Shown here: positions 60,947-64,000 of the stretch, one piece after another | Layout of the letters: every line of letters starts with the position of its first letter | Numbering within the stretch: the first letter of the stretch is position 1 | Source of the DNA: Calendula officinalis | Taxonomy: Eukaryota > Streptophyta > Magnoliopsida > Asterales > Asteraceae | Direction: 5' to 3' | Assembly: GCA_963853835.1 (NCBI GenBank) | Contig: OY970825.1 | Location: 24,304,835 to 24,368,834, forward strand | Length of the DNA stretch: 64,000 bases | The notes under the pieces: model-generated | Database searches by the model: none | What the model saw: only the letters and a program-made list of their open reading frames with translations | What the model was told of the DNA's origin: nothing | Program-made: the position numbers and the translations under genes

Positions 60947-60989
60947 TGGGCTTATATCATAAAGTCGGGCCTAATAATATATAGGCCCA
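60947..60989 (+). promoter_or_regulatory. Site II elements of the eL32 gene
   Basis: TGGGCT at 60947-60952 and GGCCCA (inverse of TGGGCC) at 60984-60989, 40-90 bp upstream of the telo box. Site II motifs of this type bind TCP factors and drive growth-linked expression of ribosomal protein genes in plants. Confidence 0.7.
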
Positions 60990-61026
60990 AATCAGCAAAC
61001 CCTTATTCCATATGAAATCGTATAAT

Positions 61027-61035
61027 AAACCCTAG
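61027..61035 (+). promoter_or_regulatory. Telo box of the eL32 gene
   Basis: AAACCCTAG, the interstitial telomere motif usual near transcription starts of plant translation genes, just upstream of the likely first exon. Confidence 0.75.
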
Positions 61036-61876
61036 CTCCATTGATTCTCTCGGCAGGCAAATTTCTATCGCCTCCTCATATCTCCTCAATTTGCAGGTTC
61101 GAATTTCTAGTTTTCTTCTTGATCTTAATCTATATAATTGTATTTAGATCTATGTCGGTCACCGTTTTCTAAATCTGTGTATAATTTCGAGCTTAATCCT
61201 TATAATTGTTGTTTTATAAATTGTCTCGGTTGCTGTTACAGTTTCACTCATACTTGGCATGATTTGATGTGAATCAGCTTGTTTCTTCTTCCCATTTGTT
61301 GTTTTTTTTGTTCAATTTAATGGACCTGTTTGTTATTCGTGGTTAACCATACTACTATTATGAGCTTGTTTTAGTATTTCTTAGCTGGATTAGAATCATC
61401 ATTGTTATCTTAGGGTTTTTTGAATATCATTTGAAGCTAGTTATTATGACCTGAAACTAAAAGCTAGTTTCTGAAGTCGCCAGTCCTAATCTGTCTAGGC
61501 GGATTGAAATTTTATATTTTTAAAATTTGATAAATTTTGAAATTGTATGTCAAAGTTCACATGTATAATACTATAAAGTTTTAGTCAACAATACTTAATT
61601 ACAATTTGTAAGAAAATACTATTCTGAACAAAAAAATGATTTTTAGCTACAGTGCTTGACTTTTTGATCAATTTTGACCGCCTAACACGATTTTCACCTC
61701 TGTTTTTGACCACCTAGCGCTAAAATTATGATGATATATTTGGATCTCCCGTGTAACGTTTTGTTAATAATAACTATATTTTAGTAGTGACCTTTGAATG
61801 TTGTGACACACTATATTGTTAATATTTTATTTTATGATGGTTGGTATTAATTAAAATTTTATTCTTCAGGTAAGCA

Positions 61877-62702
61877 ATGGCAGTTCCTAAGCTTGATAAG
61901 AAGATTGTCAAGAAACGTGTCAAGAAGTTCAAGAGGCCCCACAGTGACTGGAAGATATGCGTCAAGGTGTATATTTTTATTTATTTATATTAATATTAAT
62001 ATATTTAGTAAGCATTTATGTTTAATATACATATATTTGCAGGAAAACTGGAGAAGACCAAAGGGTATTGATTCTCGTGTGAGAAGAAAGTTCAAGGGTG
62101 TGACCCTTATGCCCAATATCGGGTACGGGTCAGACAAGAAAACCCGCCACTTTCTACCAAATGGGTTCAAGAAGTTTGTTGTTCACAACGCTAAGGAGCT
62201 AGAAGTTCTCATGATGCACAACAGGTATAATTTTAATTACTTTACATTTAGGGTTAATTTTATAAAATAATAACCAACTTTTATAAGTGTTCCAATCATG
62301 TGTAATTTTCCTTCTATTATAAGTTACTAGATCACCTTACATAAAAGTTGAAGTGTTCCTGTAATGATTTTTTTTTTCATACAAAATTTAAATAAGGTAA
62401 TTTGATAACCTATAATAGAAGGTAAAGTTCATATGATTGGTATACTTTTGAAACTTGGTTTTTATTACAGAGTGAAAACAAAGTTTAAGTGACGTACACT
62501 TTTAAAATTTTGTTACTAATCTATGAAATTAACCATTTTAGTTATTTTTTTTAATAATTGATTTGTTTTTAGGACATACTGTGCTGAGATTGCACACAAT
62601 GTTTCTACCCGCAAAAGGAAGGAGATTGTGGAGCGTGCAGCACAATTGGATGTGGTTGTTACCAACAAATTAGCCAGGTTACGTAGCCAAGAAGACGAGT
62701 AA
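61877..62702 (+). CDS. RPL32: 60S ribosomal protein eL32
   Basis: Three coding exons (61877-61966, 62043-62224, 62573-62702) give 133 residues, exactly the plant L32 length. The protein opens MAVPKLDKKIVKKRVKKF, then ENWRRPKGIDSRVRRKFKG, GYGSDKKTRHFLPNGFKKFV, RTYCAEIAHNVSTRKRKEIV, and ends LARLRSQEDE; nearly all is invariant family sequence. It is a structural protein of the cytosolic large ribosomal subunit. A leader intron (61097-61869, GTTCGA/TTCAG) seems to separate a non-coding first exon from the ATG, which is usual for ribosomal protein genes. Site II and telo-box motifs lie upstream. No damage is seen. Confidence 0.97.
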
Positions 62703-62719
62703 GCTTTTGTTTTTTCAAA

Positions 62720-63326
62720 TTTTCTGTTACTTTTGGTGTTGAACACTTCATTTTAGTTTTGTTGCTCAGACTTTAATGATTTTTGTTATCAATGAAATGG
62801 ATTTCGTGAATGAATCACTCTTCTTTTGGTATATTTTGTTCTGATTTAGTTTATGCCCTTTGATGCTTATTATTGTGACGCTTGCACAAATTTTACCTTA
62901 TTATTGTGATACGAAGATGTTACTATCTCGAATATTGTTATCATGTTATTATTTTCTAAATCCTAACCAATGGTAGTAGATCATTTCACATGGGCAGTTA
63001 GTTAGATGAGCGGATCAGATTTTTTTCGATTTAAAGGTTCATAAATAAATTATTATTGGCTGTTTTAGTGTGTATTTGAACTTGAGCATAAAAAACAAGC
63101 TTCAAAAGTTTTGCCATAAAGCCATAAACTATATGTTATAACTATCATCTTTCTATAAGTTTATATATGTTTTTCATCTTTAAAATATCATACGTGTTTG
63201 CATATTACTGATGATCACCTATTTTTTTAACACTGCATATTTTTTCCGGTGGTTTTTTGAAAGGAATCTTTTTAATACTGGGTAAATATATAATTGATTG
63301 TTTATTTTATCTTTGAGAAATGATAT
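62720..63326. other. Downstream flank of eL32
   Basis: 3' untranslated region of the eL32 gene followed by AT-rich spacer. No further gene. Confidence 0.5.
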
Positions 63327-63329
63327 TTA

Positions 63330-63902
63330 GACCACTCCCAATGGTAAATGCAACTGATAGCAATCACCGTCACATCAGCAGACAAACTAGCTAACACTAA
63401 ACTGACGTAGTTATGCAAACACTACTCTGTCACTTCACTAAATTTGGGCCCCATCATTTACTTTTCTTTTTCTAATAAAAATATATACAACTAATTAAAA
63501 CATATACTAACTAATAAAAATAAATTATTTTCATTAAAAAAAATTACATAAAAAATAATTACATTAATTAAAAAAACATTGCATATAAAAAATACATTAT
63601 TAAAGATTTTTATAAATATATTAGAAATATTAAAGATATTTTAATAAAAATTTTATTAAAAAAGATATATTAAAGGTAGTATAACAGTTTAAAAGAAGAA
63701 AGATTAAAAAAAATTAATTTTTTATTCATTTGGGCCCACCATCATTCAGTAAGGAAAAAAAAGAAAAAATAACCGGCGCCCTCCCTCGCCTCGTCTCCAA
63801 ACTCACGTACCATAAACCGGCACTCAAACCGGCGGACTGTGCCAACGGTGCCGGTACCGGCGGAAAACCGGCTGCCAATCGGCGGTACCGTTGACACCGG
63901 TC
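63330..63902. mobile_element. Putative PIF/Harbinger-like MITE
   Basis: Imperfect inverted ends GACCACTCCCAATGG and CCGTTGACACCGGTC are flanked by TTA at 63327-63329 and 63903-63905, the three-base target duplication of PIF/Harbinger elements. The interior is AT-rich on the left and rich in CCGGY motifs on the right (63773-63902). No transposase. The ends match only in part, so the call is tentative. Confidence 0.45.
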
Positions 63903-64000
63903 TTAGTGCTATCATTGATACCTATTAATAGGCCTACCCACTTGATAAGTTGACATCAGGGGTGACTCCGAGATTTTAATTGTTCTGTGCGAATACACAA

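Overview
This window is nuclear DNA of a flowering plant. The evidence is multi-exon genes with GT-AG introns, a ribosomal-protein gene with plant-type promoter boxes, and plant-type LINE, Helitron, MITE and Tekay-type Gypsy elements. The proteins and repeats look like those of a core eudicot, probably an asterid, but the species cannot be named from the sequence alone.

Layout: 0.7-4.5 kb holds a 5'-truncated, frameshifted L1-type LINE (minus strand). 4.6-13 kb is gene-free and filled with small transposons, including a solo LTR with a perfect 5-bp target duplication inside a MITE, and a hAT-type MITE with a perfect 8-bp duplication. 13.3-13.95 kb is an intact two-exon OXS3-like stress gene (+). 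15.15-17.4 kb is an intact three-exon IQD calmodulin-binding gene (-). 17.6-21.5 kb looks like a Helitron: its 3' hairpin and CTAG end are clear, and it carries fragments of at least three unrelated host genes (spinster-type transporter, PotD-like protein, DUF4050/Gag1-clamp protein). The last fragment was later hit by a MITE. 25.56-31.23 kb is a complete 14-exon gene (-) for a large protein joining a class 3 lipase to a P-loop GTPase-like domain; four foldback transposons of two families sit in introns of this gene and of the IQD gene. 32.67-37.22 kb is a DOMON/cytochrome b561 gene (+), broken by a one-base frameshift in exon 1 and by a young 2.5-kb LTR element in exon 3.

39.57-59.30 kb is a three-level nest of LTR retrotransposons. 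The outer layer is a 2.1-kb solo LTR (target duplication TATTA). A Tekay-like chromovirus (duplication GTTTT) sits inside it. Inside that element's integrase lies a gag-only (TR-GAG-like) element in a partial tandem array, whose far end was lost together with part of the integrase. 59.9-60.9 kb has a tRNA-derived SINE and a second hAT-like MITE. 60.9-62.7 kb is an intact gene for ribosomal protein eL32 (+) with site II and telo-box promoter motifs. A putative PIF/Harbinger-like element occupies 63.33-63.90 kb.

I see four intact protein genes (OXS3-like, IQD, lipase-GTPase, eL32) and one recently broken one (DOMON-b561). They do not form a pathway together. The main interest is structural: nested insertions whose order can be read, a gene-capturing Helitron, and a tandem gag-only retroelement. 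I found no CRISPR array, rRNA gene or genuine tRNA gene.
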